From: Micromonospora sp. WMMA1947
GTDB taxonomy: Bacteria; Actinomycetota; Actinomycetes; Mycobacteriales; Micromonosporaceae
Direction of reading: 5' to 3'
DNA: 64,000 nt
NCBI RefSeq assembly: GCF_027497355.1
Contig: NZ_CP114909.1
Span: 6,158,001 to 6,222,000, forward strand
The notes under the pieces: generated by a model
Databases searched by the model: none
What the model was told of the DNA's origin: nothing
Seen by the model: only the letters and a program-made list of their open reading frames with translations
Part shown: one piece after another, positions 10,044 to 19,098 of the stretch
Position numbering within the stretch: position 1 is the stretch's first letter
Layout of the letters: every line of letters begins with the position of its first letter
Made by a program: the position numbers and the translations under genes

Positions 10044-10846
10044 GCGCCGGCCCGGGGGGCGAAGCGGGGCAGTCGGCCCTGGGCCCGGCTGAGCAGGGCC
10101 TCGCCGAAGTCGGCGCCGGCCAGGGACTCGACCATGAGCCGGATCGCGTCGGTGGCGGCCTCGGCGGCGCCGGTCTCCGCACCCGACCACACCTGCCGCC
10201 GGATCACCGCCATGGAGGCCGGTGAGCAGTGCTGCGCCAGGGCCGCGGCATAGGCTTGTGCCTCGGCCAGCACCTCGTCGCGCGGGAGCACGCGTTGCAC
10301 AAGTCCGATCCGGAACGCCTCGACCGCGTCGACCTTGCGGCCGGACACCAGCAGGTCCAGCGCGGCGCCGACGCCGATCAGCCGGGGCAGCAGCCAGGCG
10401 CTGCCGTACTCGGCGACGAGGCCGAGCCGGCTGAACGAGGTGGACAGGCGCGCCTGCGCCGCGAGGAACCGCACGTCGGCGTAGAGCGCGTGGACCAGGC
10501 CGAGGCCCGCCGCGCCGCCGTTCATCGCCGCGACGATCGGCGTGCCGAGCGTCAGCGGCAGGTGCGGCGGGAAGCCGAACTCGCCCGCGAGCAGGTCACG
10601 GTTGCGCTCGTCGAGCAGCGCGGCCAGCGCCTCCGGGTCGGCGCCGGCACAGAACCAGTCGCCGGCGCCGGTCACCACGACCGCCCGGACCTCCGGATCC
10701 GCGTCCGCCGCGACCAGGGCCGCGTAGTAGTCGCGGAACATCTCCAGCGTCATCGCGTTGCGCCGGTCGGGCCGGTCGAACCAGATGGTGCGGACACCGC
10801 CGCTGGTGGCGGCCCGCAAGCCGACGCCTATTCTGACATTTGACAT
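10040..10846 (-). CDS. Enoyl-CoA hydratase/isomerase family protein
   Basis: A 268-residue crotonase-fold protein. The oxyanion-hole segments DWFCAGADPEALA and AAMNGGAAGLGLVHALYADVRF are present. The two glutamates of standard hydratases are absent from their usual places. Instead GLVAEYGSAWLLPRLIG carries an acidic residue where isomerase-type members such as PaaG place theirs. Isomerase or specialised hydratase activity is therefore more likely than plain hydration. GAGGG precedes the ATG by 6 bases. It is first in the leftward operon, and its start codon lies inside the candidate GntR operator, only 13 bp from the divergent gntR gene. Confidence 0.82.
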   Translation of the reverse strand: MSNVRIGVGLRAATSGGVRTIWFDRPDRRNAMTLEMFRDYYAALVAADADPEVRAVVVTGAGDWFCAGADPEALAALLDERNRDLLAGEFGFPPHLPLTLGTPIVAAMNGGAAGLGLVHALYADVRFLAAQARLSTSFSRLGLVAEYGSAWLLPRLIGVGAALDLLVSGRKVDAVEAFRIGLVQRVLPRDEVLAEAQAYAAALAQHCSPASMAVIRRQVWSGAETGAAEAATDAIRLMVESLAGADFGEALLSRAQGRLPRFAPRAGA

Positions 10847-10853
10847 TTGATAC
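10834..10853. promoter_or_regulatory. Candidate GntR operator between the hydratase operon and gntR
   Basis: Two overlapping copies of TGACATTTGA (10834-10843 and 10841-10850) lie on the 13-bp spacer and the hydratase start codon. The second copy extends to TGACATTTGATA, a 12-mer repeated exactly at 13047-13058 in the next divergent promoter. A TATTCT -10-like box (10829-10834) for the rightward gene abuts it. Confidence 0.6.
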
Positions 10854-10859
10854 CCTCGG

Positions 10860-11543
10860 GTGGTGGCGGACCGCGGCAGGATCCAGAACGTCTCTCAGCC
10901 CCAGCTCTCCGAGACCGTGGCGAGCCTGCTGCGCGACCGGATCATGTCCGGCCAGCTGCGACCCGGCGAACGCATCCGGCTCGAGGAGGTCGCCCAGGAG
11001 ACCGGACTGAGCATCACGCCGGTACGCGAGGCGCTGCTGATGCTGCGCGCGGAGGACATGGTCGAGCTGCAACCGCGACGCGGGCACGTGGTGGCGCCGC
11101 TGTCCCGGCAGGACATCATCGACGTGTTCAGCCTCCAGGGCCACATCGCCGGTGAGCTGGCCGCCCGGGTGGCCGTCGGCATCACCCCGGAGCAGCTCGA
11201 CGACCTGCGGCAGCAGCACGAGCGGCTGCGCCGAGCCGCCCAGGCCCGGCAGGTCAGCCGGGTCGAGCAGCTCGAATACGAGTTCCACCGCCGGATCAAC
11301 CGCCTCGCCGACGCGCGCAAGCTGTCCTGGCTGCTGCGCACCGTGACCCGCTACACGCCGTCGCGGTTCTACGCCGCCGACCCGGAGTGGCGGGCCGGCA
11401 TGATCGCCGATCACGAGGCGCTGCTCGACGCGCTCGCGGCGGGCGACCCGGAGCGCGTCCGGCCGGTCATGGCCCGGCACTTCACCGACGGCGCGGAACG
11501 GCTGGTCAAGCACCTCGACGGGCTGGGCGTGTGGGCGCAGTGA
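10860..11543 (+). CDS. GntR-family transcriptional regulator (FCD subfamily)
   Basis: A 227-residue protein. The winged helix spans about residues 14-80 (LRDRIMSGQLRPGERIRLEE, then VAQETGLSITPVREALLMLR and LQPRRGHVVAPL). An all-helical FCD ligand domain follows, with the metal/ligand-type pieces EYEFHRRINRLAD and ADHEALLDALAAGD. Two GTG codons (10860, 10863) begin the frame directly after the operator, and no convincing Shine-Dalgarno is seen. The gene lies between two divergent promoters that share a 12-base motif, so it probably controls itself, the hydratase-racemase operon, the aldehyde dehydrogenase and the second acyl-CoA dehydrogenase. FCD ligands are usually organic acids; this one is unknown. 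Confidence 0.88.
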   Translation: MVADRGRIQNVSQPQLSETVASLLRDRIMSGQLRPGERIRLEEVAQETGLSITPVREALLMLRAEDMVELQPRRGHVVAPLSRQDIIDVFSLQGHIAGELAARVAVGITPEQLDDLRQQHERLRRAAQARQVSRVEQLEYEFHRRINRLADARKLSWLLRTVTRYTPSRFYAADPEWRAGMIADHEALLDALAAGDPERVRPVMARHFTDGAERLVKHLDGLGVWAQ

Positions 11544-11544
11544 G

Positions 11545-13035
11545 TCACCGGCGGCCATGACGCCACGCGAACATCGCCAGCGACCGCTTCATCGCCGACG
11601 CGGACGGCTGGAGCGTCATCACCTCGATCAGCGGCCGGAACCGCTGCCACGTCACCGATCGCGGCCGGGCGAACTCGCGCAGGCCGTCCGCGCCGTGGAC
11701 CCGCCCGAACCCCGAGTCGCCCACTCCGCCGAAGGGCAGTGACGGCACGCCCGCGTATCCCAGCACCGAGTTGACAGACACCGCGCCGGCCCGCAGCCGC
11801 CCGGCGAGCGCCAGCCCACGGCGGCGGTCGCGGGTGAAGATCGAGCCGGAGAGCCCGTAGCTCGTCGCGTTCGTCCGGCGTACCGCCTCGTCGGCGTCGG
11901 CCACCGGGTTGACCACGAGCACCGGCCCGAACGTCTCCTCGGTGACGGCGGTGCTGTCCTCGGGCACGTCGGTCAGCACGACCGGCTCCACGAACGGGGG
12001 CCGCACGGAGGCCGCGTCACCCACCACCGCCCGGGCGCCCCGGTCGAGGGCGTCGGTGACGTGCCGGAGCACGACGTCCGGCTGGGTGGGCGTGGTCATC
12101 GGTCCGTACGGCGCGTCCGGCTCGGCACCGGGCCGGACCTGCCGCGCCAGCTCGGTGAGCGTGGCCAGGAACGGCTCGTAGACGGACCGTTCGACGTAGA
12201 CGCGCTCGACGCCGGCGCAGGTCTGCCCGGCGTTGCCCAGGCCACCGAAGACCGCCGCCCGCGCGGCGGCGTCGAGGTCGGCGTCGGCGGCGACGATCAG
12301 CGCGTCCTTGCCGCCACCCTCGATCACCACCGGGGTCAGGGTCTCGGCGCAGGCGGCCATGACGGCGCGCCCGGTCGCTGCCGAGCCGGTGAACGCGATC
12401 TTGTCGGCCGAGGCGCGGCACAGTGCGGCCCCGGTCGTGCCGTCACCGGTGACCACCTGGAGGACCGGGTGGTCGGGAAGCAGCTCGTGCCACCGCTCGG
12501 CCAGCCACACCCCGACGCCGGGGGTGAACTCGCTGGGCTTGAACACCACCGCGTTGCCGGCGGCGAGCGCGTGCGACACCGCGCCCATCGGGGTGTAGAC
12601 GGGGTAGTTCCAGGGGCCGATCACGCCGACCACGCCGTACGGCACGTACTCGACGGAGGCGGCCTGGTTGAACGCGAGCAGGCCGGAGGGGACCGACCGT
12701 CGCCGGAGCACCCGCGCGGCGTGCCGGGCCGCCCAGTCCAGGTGCTCGACGGCGAGCATCACCTCGAGCTGCGCCCCGGCGAGGCTCTTGCCGGTCTCGC
12801 TCCGGACGATCCCGGCCAGTTCCTCGATGCCGCCGGCGACCGCCGCCTTGTACGCCAGCAGATGCCGGCGGCGCTGCCGGGCGTCCAGCCCGGCCCACCA
12901 GCCGGCCGCCTCGCGGGCCCGCGACACGGCGGCGCGTACGGCGGCGTCGTCGGCGAGGTCGTAGTCGGCGCGGTGCTCGCCTGTCACCGGGTCGACGACG
13001 CGCAGCCGGCGAGGGTGCTCCACGAGGGACGTCAT
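11545..13035 (-). CDS. NAD(P)-dependent aldehyde dehydrogenase
   Basis: A 496-residue enzyme oxidising an aldehyde to its acid. Catalytic Cys273 (GNAGQTCAGVERVY), the general-base Glu239 in IEGGGKDALI, Asn143 in PWNYP and cofactor-binding Lys166 (VVFKPSE) are all present. The start at 13035 has AGGAGG six bases upstream and the expected length; the frame is open further but without a better start. It is convergent with gntR with one base between stops, and its promoter shares the 12-base operator motif. In this island it is the intact candidate for oxidising the aldehyde ends that Lcp releases. By position it may replace the OxiAB enzyme, of which only a relic is seen at 26785-27375. Confidence 0.92.
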   Translation of the reverse strand: MTSLVEHPRRLRVVDPVTGEHRADYDLADDAAVRAAVSRAREAAGWWAGLDARQRRRHLLAYKAAVAGGIEELAGIVRSETGKSLAGAQLEVMLAVEHLDWAARHAARVLRRRSVPSGLLAFNQAASVEYVPYGVVGVIGPWNYPVYTPMGAVSHALAAGNAVVFKPSEFTPGVGVWLAERWHELLPDHPVLQVVTGDGTTGAALCRASADKIAFTGSAATGRAVMAACAETLTPVVIEGGGKDALIVAADADLDAAARAAVFGGLGNAGQTCAGVERVYVERSVYEPFLATLTELARQVRPGAEPDAPYGPMTTPTQPDVVLRHVTDALDRGARAVVGDAASVRPPFVEPVVLTDVPEDSTAVTEETFGPVLVVNPVADADEAVRRTNATSYGLSGSIFTRDRRRGLALAGRLRAGAVSVNSVLGYAGVPSLPFGGVGDSGFGRVHGADGLREFARPRSVTWQRFRPLIEVMTLQPSASAMKRSLAMFAWRHGRR

Positions 13036-13046
13036 CGGCAGCCTCC

Positions 13047-13070
13047 TGACATTTGATATTCGATAGTCTA
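13047..13070. promoter_or_regulatory. Second candidate GntR operator with promoter, between ald and acyl-CoA dehydrogenase genes
   Basis: TGACATTTGATA (13047-13058) is identical to the motif at 10841-10852 and is followed by the related TTCGATA. A TAGTCT box (13065-13070) could be the -10 of the rightward gene. The motif begins right after the Shine-Dalgarno of the leftward aldehyde dehydrogenase gene, so binding there could block both directions. Confidence 0.58.
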
Positions 13071-13111
13071 GCCTTGCTGTCAATCCCTGCTGACGCGCTG
13101 GAGGTACCGCG

Positions 13112-14263
13112 GTGGAGTGGAGCGACGAGCAACGATCCCTGGTCGAGGCGGTGCGGGACTTCTGCCGCCGCGAGGTGGGCACCCGCGAGCAGCGGCAGAA
13201 CCTCACCAACGGCGGCCGGGAACCGCACAGCCCGGAGCTGTACCGCAGGATGGCCGACCTCGGCTGGCTGGGCCTGTCGCTGCCGGAGGAGTTCGACGGC
13301 GGCGGCGCCGGCATGACGGAGCTGTGCCTGTTCCTGGAGGAGACGGCCCGCGCGATGGCCCCGATCGGCGGCTTCACCACCTCGATCATCGTGGCCGCCA
13401 CCTACCAGCGGTTCGGCACGCCGGCGCAGAAGAAGCTGATCCTGTCCGGGGTGGCCCGCGGCGTCATCGAGGCGGTCGCGATGTCCGAGCCCGAGGCCGG
13501 CTCGGACGTGGCGAACCTGAGCTGCCGCGCCGAGCGCACCGACGACGGATACGTCGTCAACGGCCAGAAGACGTGGTGTTCGAACGCCCACCTGGCCGAG
13601 CACATCCTGCTGGTCGCCCGCACCTCCGGCCGGGCCGGCGACCACCACGGCCTGACCATGTTCCTGGTCCCCGCCTCGGCGCCCGGCCTGACCGTCTCCG
13701 GCATCGACACCATGGGCGGCCGGGAGGTGAACGACCTCTACTTCACCGACTGCCTGCTGCCCGCCGACGCGGTGGTCGGCGAGGTCGACAACGGCTGGCG
13801 GCAGCTGATGGCCGGGCTCAACATGGAGCGGTTGATCCTCGCCAGCGTCATGCTCGGCACCGCGCAGCGGGCGTTCGACGACGTCGTGGAGTACGTGAAG
13901 AACCGGCGGCAGTTCCGCCGGCCGATCGGCTCGTTCCAGGTGCTCCGGCACCGGCTGGCCGACCTGGCCACCGAGATCGAGTGCGCCCGGCTGCTCGTCT
14001 ACGACACCGCCGCGAAGGTCGACAAGGCGCCGGACACGGTGCTGCCCCGGGAGAGTTCGATGGCGAAGCTCAAGGCCACCGAGACCGCCCGCCGGGTCGC
14101 CCTGGACGCGATGCAGATGATGGGCGGCTACGGCTACACCACGGAGTTCGACATGGAGCGCCTGGTCCGCTCGTCGATCGTGTCCACCGTCTACGGCGGT
14201 GCCAGCGAGATCCAGCGCGAGATCATCGCCAAGACGTACGGCCTGTCCGAGCAGATGTCCTGA
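13112..14263 (+). CDS. Acyl-CoA dehydrogenase family protein with unusual active-site positions
   Basis: A 383-residue protein with full acyl-CoA dehydrogenase layout (AMSEPEAGSDVANL, VVNGQKTWCSN, RRQFRRPIGSFQVLRHRLAD, MMGGYGYTTEFDMERLVR). The YEGT base position reads YGGA, with Gly at 362. The alternative helix-G position, glutamate in the neighbouring paralogue, is Gln252. Neither usual base is visible, so it may use another residue, act in a mixed oligomer, or do different chemistry. GTG at 13112 has GGAGG 7 bases upstream. It is transcribed alone from the divergent promoter shared with the aldehyde dehydrogenase gene and ends at a bidirectional hairpin. Confidence 0.88.
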   Translation: MEWSDEQRSLVEAVRDFCRREVGTREQRQNLTNGGREPHSPELYRRMADLGWLGLSLPEEFDGGGAGMTELCLFLEETARAMAPIGGFTTSIIVAATYQRFGTPAQKKLILSGVARGVIEAVAMSEPEAGSDVANLSCRAERTDDGYVVNGQKTWCSNAHLAEHILLVARTSGRAGDHHGLTMFLVPASAPGLTVSGIDTMGGREVNDLYFTDCLLPADAVVGEVDNGWRQLMAGLNMERLILASVMLGTAQRAFDDVVEYVKNRRQFRRPIGSFQVLRHRLADLATEIECARLLVYDTAAKVDKAPDTVLPRESSMAKLKATETARRVALDAMQMMGGYGYTTEFDMERLVRSSIVSTVYGGASEIQREIIAKTYGLSEQMS

Positions 14264-14274
14264 CACGAAGTGGC

Positions 14275-14305
14275 CCGGCCGGTGAGGGGCATACCCACCG
14301 GCCGG
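14275..14305. terminator. Bidirectional terminator hairpin
   Basis: CCGGCCGGTG (14275-14284) pairs perfectly with CACCGGCCGG (14296-14305) around an 11-base loop. It lies in the 55 bp between two convergent genes and can serve both. Confidence 0.65.
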
Positions 14306-14318
14306 ACCGCGTCGTCGT

Positions 14319-16466
14319 CTACTCGAACCGCTCCCCCCGCTCGGCCATGGCCACCAGCGTCGGCGGCGGGTCGAACCGCTCGCCGTAGCGCTCGGCCAGC
14401 ACCCGGGCGCGGGCCACGAAGCCGGGCAGCCCGCCGTCGTACTGGTTGACGTACTGCAGGACGCCGCCGGTCCAGCTCGGATAACCGATGCCCAGGATCG
14501 AGCCGACGTTGGCGTCGGCCACCGAGGTCAGCACGCCCTCATCCAGGCACCGCACCGACTCGATCGCCTCGATGAAGAGCATCCGCTCCTTGAGGTCCTC
14601 GAACGGCGTGTCCAGGTTCGTGCCGCCGAACTGCTCCCGCAGCCCCGGCCAGAGCCCGGCCCGCTTCCCGTCGCGGTAGTCGTAGAAGCCGGCGCCGCCC
14701 GAGCGTCCGGTCCGGCCGCACTCGTCGATCATCCGGTCGATGACCGCGTCGGCAGCGTGCGGTTGCCAGGTGCCCCCGGCGGCCACAGTCGCCGCGGCCG
14801 TCTCCAGGCGGATCCTGCGGGGCAGGGTGAGGGTGAGCTCGTCCATCAGCGCGAGGACCGGCGCGGGATACCCGGCCTGGCTGCTGGCCTGCTCGATCGT
14901 CGCCGCCGGGATGCCCTCGGCCAGCATCGCCACGCCCTCGTTGGTGAACGTGCCGATGACCCGGCTGGTGAAGAATCCCCGGCTGTCGTTGACGACGATC
15001 GGCGTCTTGCGCAGCTGACCGACGACACCCAGCGCCCGGCCGAGCGTGGCCTCGTCGGTCCGCTCCCCGCGGATCACCTCGACCAGCGGCATCTTGTCCA
15101 CCGGGGAGAAGAAGTGCAGCCCGATGAACTCCTCCGGCCGGCTGACGCCCTCGGCGAGCAGCGTGATGGGCAGCGTGGAGGTGTTGGAGGCGATCAGCGC
15201 GCCTGGCGCCACCTGCTCGATCTCGGCGTACACCTTGTGCTTGAGCGCCGGGTCCTCGAAGACCGCCTCGATCGCGAGGTCGACGCCGGTCAGGTCGGCG
15301 AGGTCGCCGGTGGCGTGGATGCGGCCCAGGATCTCGTCGCGCTTCTCCGGCGTGGACCGGCCCCGGGCGACCGCCTTGTCGAGCAGGCCCGCCGAGTACG
15401 CCTTGCCCCGCGCCGCCCCCTCGGCGGTGACGTCCTTGAGCACCACCCGCATCCCGGCGCGGGCGCAGACGTACGCGATGGCGGCGCCCATCATGCCCGC
15501 GCCGACGACGGCGACGCTGCGCACCGGCTCGTGGTCGCCACCGGCGGTCCGGGACCGGGCGGCCTGGAGGTCGAAGAAGAGCGCCTTGATCATGTTTTTG
15601 GCGACCTGGCCGGTGGCCAGCTCGGTGAAGTACCGCCCCTCGATCGTGAACGCGGTGTCCAGGTCGACCTGGGCGCCTTCGACGGCGGCGGCGAGGATGT
15701 TGCGCGGCGCCGGGTAGGGCGCGCCCTTGAGCTGCTTGCGCAGCAGCGCCGGCATGGCCGGCAACTGCGTCGCGAGCCCCGGGCTTGAGGGGGTGCCGCC
15801 GGGCATCCGGTAGCCCTTGCGGTCGTACGGCTGGGTCGCGTCCGCGTTCGCGGCGATCCAGGCGCGGGCGGCGGCCATGAGGGCGTCCCGGTCGGCGGCC
15901 AGCTCGTCGACCAGTCCGTGCGCGAGCGCGTCCTGCGGGCGGCGGCGCTGGCCACGCAGCAGCCAGTTCGTCAGCGCGGCGGTGACGCCGAGCAGCCGGA
16001 CGGTGCGCACCACGCCGCCGCAGCCGGGCAGCAGACCGAGCGTGACCTCGGGAAAGCCGATCTCGATGCCCGGGTCGTCGAGCACGATGCGGTGGTGGCA
16101 GCCCAGGGCCAGTTCGAGTCCGCCGCCGAGAGCCGATCCGTTGATCGCGGCGACCACCGGACGGCCGAGCGTCTCCAGCCGGCGTACGGCGTGCTTGAGC
16201 GCGGCCGCGCCGGCCGCCGACGTCCCGGCGTCGGCGGGCGTGAGCCGTACCAGGGTCTCCAGGTCGCCGCCGGCGAAGAACGTCTTCTTGGCCGAGGTGA
16301 CGATCACGCCGGCGATCCGGTCGCGCTCGGCCTCGAGCCGGTCCACAGTGGCGGTCAGGCTCTCGCCGAACTCCGCGTTCATCACGTTCGCCGAGCGGCC
16401 GGGGTGGTCGAGGGTGAGCAGCACGATGCCGTCGTCGCCGTGCTCCCACCGGATGGTGTTTGCCAT
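14319..16466 (-). CDS. fadB: Multifunctional beta-oxidation protein: enoyl-CoA hydratase / 3-hydroxyacyl-CoA dehydrogenase
   Basis: A 715-residue two-enzyme protein. The N-terminal crotonase domain keeps both catalytic glutamates, Glu118 (GSALGGGLELALG) and Glu140 (GFPEVTLGLLPGCGG). The NAD-binding motif GAGMMG is at 322-327. The dehydrogenase catalytic pair is His451 (GLHFFSPVDKMP) with Glu463. It hydrates trans-2-enoyl-CoA and oxidises the L-3-hydroxyacyl-CoA. It follows the thiolase gene by 9 bp on the same strand, the normal fadAB pairing, so the last three beta-oxidation steps are made from one transcript. Confidence 0.94.
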   Translation of the reverse strand: MANTIRWEHGDDGIVLLTLDHPGRSANVMNAEFGESLTATVDRLEAERDRIAGVIVTSAKKTFFAGGDLETLVRLTPADAGTSAAGAAALKHAVRRLETLGRPVVAAINGSALGGGLELALGCHHRIVLDDPGIEIGFPEVTLGLLPGCGGVVRTVRLLGVTAALTNWLLRGQRRRPQDALAHGLVDELAADRDALMAAARAWIAANADATQPYDRKGYRMPGGTPSSPGLATQLPAMPALLRKQLKGAPYPAPRNILAAAVEGAQVDLDTAFTIEGRYFTELATGQVAKNMIKALFFDLQAARSRTAGGDHEPVRSVAVVGAGMMGAAIAYVCARAGMRVVLKDVTAEGAARGKAYSAGLLDKAVARGRSTPEKRDEILGRIHATGDLADLTGVDLAIEAVFEDPALKHKVYAEIEQVAPGALIASNTSTLPITLLAEGVSRPEEFIGLHFFSPVDKMPLVEVIRGERTDEATLGRALGVVGQLRKTPIVVNDSRGFFTSRVIGTFTNEGVAMLAEGIPAATIEQASSQAGYPAPVLALMDELTLTLPRRIRLETAAATVAAGGTWQPHAADAVIDRMIDECGRTGRSGGAGFYDYRDGKRAGLWPGLREQFGGTNLDTPFEDLKERMLFIEAIESVRCLDEGVLTSVADANVGSILGIGYPSWTGGVLQYVNQYDGGLPGFVARARVLAERYGERFDPPPTLVAMAERGERFE

Positions 16467-16475
16467 TCGTGCTCC

Positions 16476-17690
16476 TCAGATTCGTTCGATCACGGTCGCG
16501 ATGCCCATGCCGCCGCCCGCGCACAGCGTGGCCAGGCCGTAGCGGCCGCCGCGTCGTTCCAGCTCGTCGACGAGCGTGCCGAGGATCATGGCGCCGGTCG
16601 CGCCCAGCGGGTGGCCCATCGCGATCGCCCCGCCGTTGACGTTGACGATCTCCGGCTCGATCCCGAGGTCGGCGACGAACCGCAGGACCACCGCGGCGAA
16701 CGCCTCGTTGATCTCGACCAGGTCGAGGTCGTCGACGCCGAGGCCGGCCTTCGCCAGCGCCTTGCGGGCGGCCGGGGCCGGGCCGGTGAGCATGATGGTG
16801 GGGTCGGCGCCGCTGAGCGCTGTCGCCACGACGCGGGCGCGCGGGGTGAGACCGGCGGCGACGCCGGCCGCCTCGCCGCCGATCGCGACGAGCGCGGCGC
16901 CGTCGACGATGCCGGAGGAGTTGCCCGCCGTGTGGACGTGCTCGATGCGCTCGACCCAGTGGTACTTCTGCAGGGCGACCGCGTCGAAGCCCGCCTTCTC
17001 GCCGATCTCGGCGAACGAGGGGCGCAGCGCGGCGAGGCTCTCCGCCGTCGAGTCGGCCCGGATGTGCTCGTCCCGGTCCAGCACGGTCAGCCCGTTGCGG
17101 TCGCGGACCGGCACCACGGAACGGGCGAAGTAGCCGTTGGCCCAGGCCTTCGCGGCCCGCGCCTGCGACTGGAGCGCGAACGCGTCGACCGTCTCCCGGT
17201 CGAACCCGGCGATGGTGGCGATGAGGTCGGCGCTGATGCCCTGCGGCACGAACCCGGTGGTGAAGTTGACCTCCGGGTCCAGCGCCCACGCCCCGCCGTC
17301 GGAGCCCATCGGCACCCGGGACATGGACTCGACGCCACCGGCCAGGACGAGGTCCTCCCAGCCGGAGCGCACCTTCTGCGCGGCGATGTTCACCGCCTCC
17401 AGGCCGGAGGCGCAGAAGCGGTTGAGCTGCACGCCGGCCACCGTGTCGGGCAGGCCGGCCGCGACGGCAGCGGTCCGGGCGATGTCGGCGCCCTGGTCGC
17501 CGAGGGGGGACACCACCCCGAGCACGATGTCGTCGATCAGCGCCGGGTCGAGGCCGGGCATCCGCCGCAGGGTCTCCTCGATCAGGCCGGTGATCAGCGA
17601 AACCGGCTTCACCCCGTACAGCGATCCGGTCGGCTTGCCCCGCCCGCGCGGCGTGCGCAACGCGTCGTAGATGAACGCATCGGTCGTCAT
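16476..17690 (-). CDS. fadA: Acetyl-CoA C-acyltransferase (beta-ketothiolase)
   Basis: A 404-residue thiolase cleaving 3-ketoacyl-CoA. The nucleophile is Cys93 ([13 protein letters not shown]), with His360 ([14 protein letters not shown]) and Cys390 ([10 protein letters not shown]) completing the active site. The ATG at 17690 is preferred over an in-frame ATG 27 bases upstream because GAGGAG sits 6-7 bases before it and the usual [15 protein letters not shown] start follows. It forms an operon with fadB. A TTGACA hexamer lies upstream on the same strand (17761 to 17756) but no good -10 box is evident at normal spacing. The neighbouring double-TetR genes are divergent and may control it. Confidence 0.94.
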   Translation of the reverse strand: MTTDAFIYDALRTPRGRGKPTGSLYGVKPVSLITGLIEETLRRMPGLDPALIDDIVLGVVSPLGDQGADIARTAAVAAGLPDTVAGVQLNRFCASGLEAVNIAAQKVRSGWEDLVLAGGVESMSRVPMGSDGGAWALDPEVNFTTGFVPQGISADLIATIAGFDRETVDAFALQSQARAAKAWANGYFARSVVPVRDRNGLTVLDRDEHIRADSTAESLAALRPSFAEIGEKAGFDAVALQKYHWVERIEHVHTAGNSSGIVDGAALVAIGGEAAGVAAGLTPRARVVATALSGADPTIMLTGPAPAARKALAKAGLGVDDLDLVEINEAFAAVVLRFVADLGIEPEIVNVNGGAIAMGHPLGATGAMILGTLVDELERRGGRYGLATLCAGGGMGIATVIERI

Positions 17691-17841
17691 GCCAAGCTCC
17701 TCATTGCTCACCCGCATGCGAATTTCGCCTAACTTTTCTTGAGCCTGCTGCTGCTTGTCAAGAAGCGTCAGGCGCTGCCCGGCTTCAACCTCGGCGCAGG
17801 AATCCGCCGAGGGGCGCCACGGGATCCGCGCGAGGGGGCGC

Positions 17842-17853
17842 TAACGTGTAGCT
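17842..17853 (+). promoter_or_regulatory. -10 box for a leaderless start of the first double-TetR gene
   Basis: TAACGT (17842-17847) fits TANNNT and ends 6 bases before the GTG at 17854. No Shine-Dalgarno precedes the start. Confidence 0.45.
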
Positions 17854-19056
17854 GTGCGACGAGCAGCAGGCGACACCGCCCCGGCACCGGTCAAGCGGCC
17901 CAAGGACCGCAAGGCCCGCATCGCGCTCGCCGGGGCCGAGCTGTTCTGCGAGCGGGGCTACCACGGCGTCTCGGTGGACGAGATCGCCGCCGCCGTCGGC
18001 ATCAGCGGGCCGGCCGTCTACCGGCACTTCCCGAACAAGTACGCGATCCTCGTGCACGCCACCCGGGAGGTCGTCGGCGCCCTGCTCGCCGCCACCGGAC
18101 AGCCGACGGCGAGCAGTGCCGACGGGCTGCTCGACGAACTGCTGCGCGCGCTCGCCGAGGTCGCGGTGAGCAGGCGGCGGGTGGCCGGGCTGTACCAGTG
18201 GGAGGGCCGCTACCTGACGCCCGAGCACCGGCAGGAGTTCGCCGCGTCGATGGCCACTCTCGTCGGCCGCGTCGCCGGGCCGCTGCGCGAGCTGCGCCCC
18301 GAGCTGACCGCCGAGCAGGCGGACCTGCTGGTGAACGCGGCGCTGAGCGCGTTCGGCAGCGTGACCACGTACCGGGCCGCCGGCGCCGACACCGAGCACC
18401 TGCTCACCCGGGTCGCCTGGACGCTGCTGCGGACCGACGCGCCGGCGGTGCCGCCCCGGCGGCGTCCCGCGCCGGACGGCGCGCCCGCCACCGGGCCGGT
18501 GCGTCCGGCGTCGCGCCGCGAGCTGCTGCTGATCGAGGCGATGCGCCTGTTCCACAGGCACGGCTACCACGCCGTCGCGGTGGAGGACATCGGCCGCGCC
18601 GCGGGCATGCAGGCCTCCAGCGTGTACCGCTACTTCCCGGGCAAGGCCGACCTGCTCGCGGCCGCCTACTACCGGGCCACCGACCGGCTGACCGGGGCCA
18701 CCACCGCGGCGATCGCCGAGGCGAGCGACCCGGCCGACGCGCTGCACCGGGTCGTGCGGGCGTACGTCGACTTCGCGTTCGGCCAGAGCGATCTGATCGC
18801 GGTGTACCTGGCGGAGAACAACAACCTGCCGGACCGGGACCGCCACCAGTTGCGCGGCGCGCAGCGGCTGCACGTCGAGGAGTGGGTGGGGCTGGTCCGG
18901 GCGGTCCGGCCGGACCTGCCGGCCGCCGAGGCCCGGGTGCTCGTGCACGCCGCGCTGAACGTCGTCACCGACGTCGGGCGGCTCGGCCGCTTCGACCGCA
19001 CCGAGGGCTACGACACCCAGACCGCCCGGCTCGCGCTCGCCGTCCTGCACGCCTGA
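17854..19056 (+). CDS. Tandem (double) TetR-family regulator, copy 1
   Basis: A 400-residue protein made of two TetR units in one chain. The first helix-turn-helix is near residues 20-66 (IALAGAELFCERGYHGVSVDE, then IAAAVGISGPAVYRHFPNKY). The second begins near residue 222 (LLLIEAMRLFHRHGYHAVAVE, then IGRAAGMQASSVYRYFPGKADL). Each is followed by about 130 helical residues. Single TetR proteins are near 200 residues and dimerise, so this chain may behave as a covalent dimer able to read asymmetric sites. The next gene encodes a clear paralogue with the same layout. The pair sits between the fadAB operon and lcp and is a good candidate for controlling one or both. Confidence 0.85.
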   Translation: MRRAAGDTAPAPVKRPKDRKARIALAGAELFCERGYHGVSVDEIAAAVGISGPAVYRHFPNKYAILVHATREVVGALLAATGQPTASSADGLLDELLRALAEVAVSRRRVAGLYQWEGRYLTPEHRQEFAASMATLVGRVAGPLRELRPELTAEQADLLVNAALSAFGSVTTYRAAGADTEHLLTRVAWTLLRTDAPAVPPRRRPAPDGAPATGPVRPASRRELLLIEAMRLFHRHGYHAVAVEDIGRAAGMQASSVYRYFPGKADLLAAAYYRATDRLTGATTAAIAEASDPADALHRVVRAYVDFAFGQSDLIAVYLAENNNLPDRDRHQLRGAQRLHVEEWVGLVRAVRPDLPAAEARVLVHAALNVVTDVGRLGRFDRTEGYDTQTARLALAVLHA

Positions 19057-19098
19057 CGGGCGTCACCGCGAGCGCGCGGGCGGCGTGAGGCGCTGTGG

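Noticed and set aside
7855..10182. 775-residue frame suggesting a fusion upstream of the LLM oxidoreductase
   Set aside because: The N-terminal 430 residues are an out-of-frame reading of the racemase gene on the same strand. The true gene starts at 8883, overlapping the racemase stop.
11545..13401. Long N-terminal extension of the aldehyde dehydrogenase frame (start at 13401)
   Set aside because: The extension would run through the divergent promoter and the acyl-CoA dehydrogenase gene; AGGAGG before ATG 13035 and the normal length fix the start.
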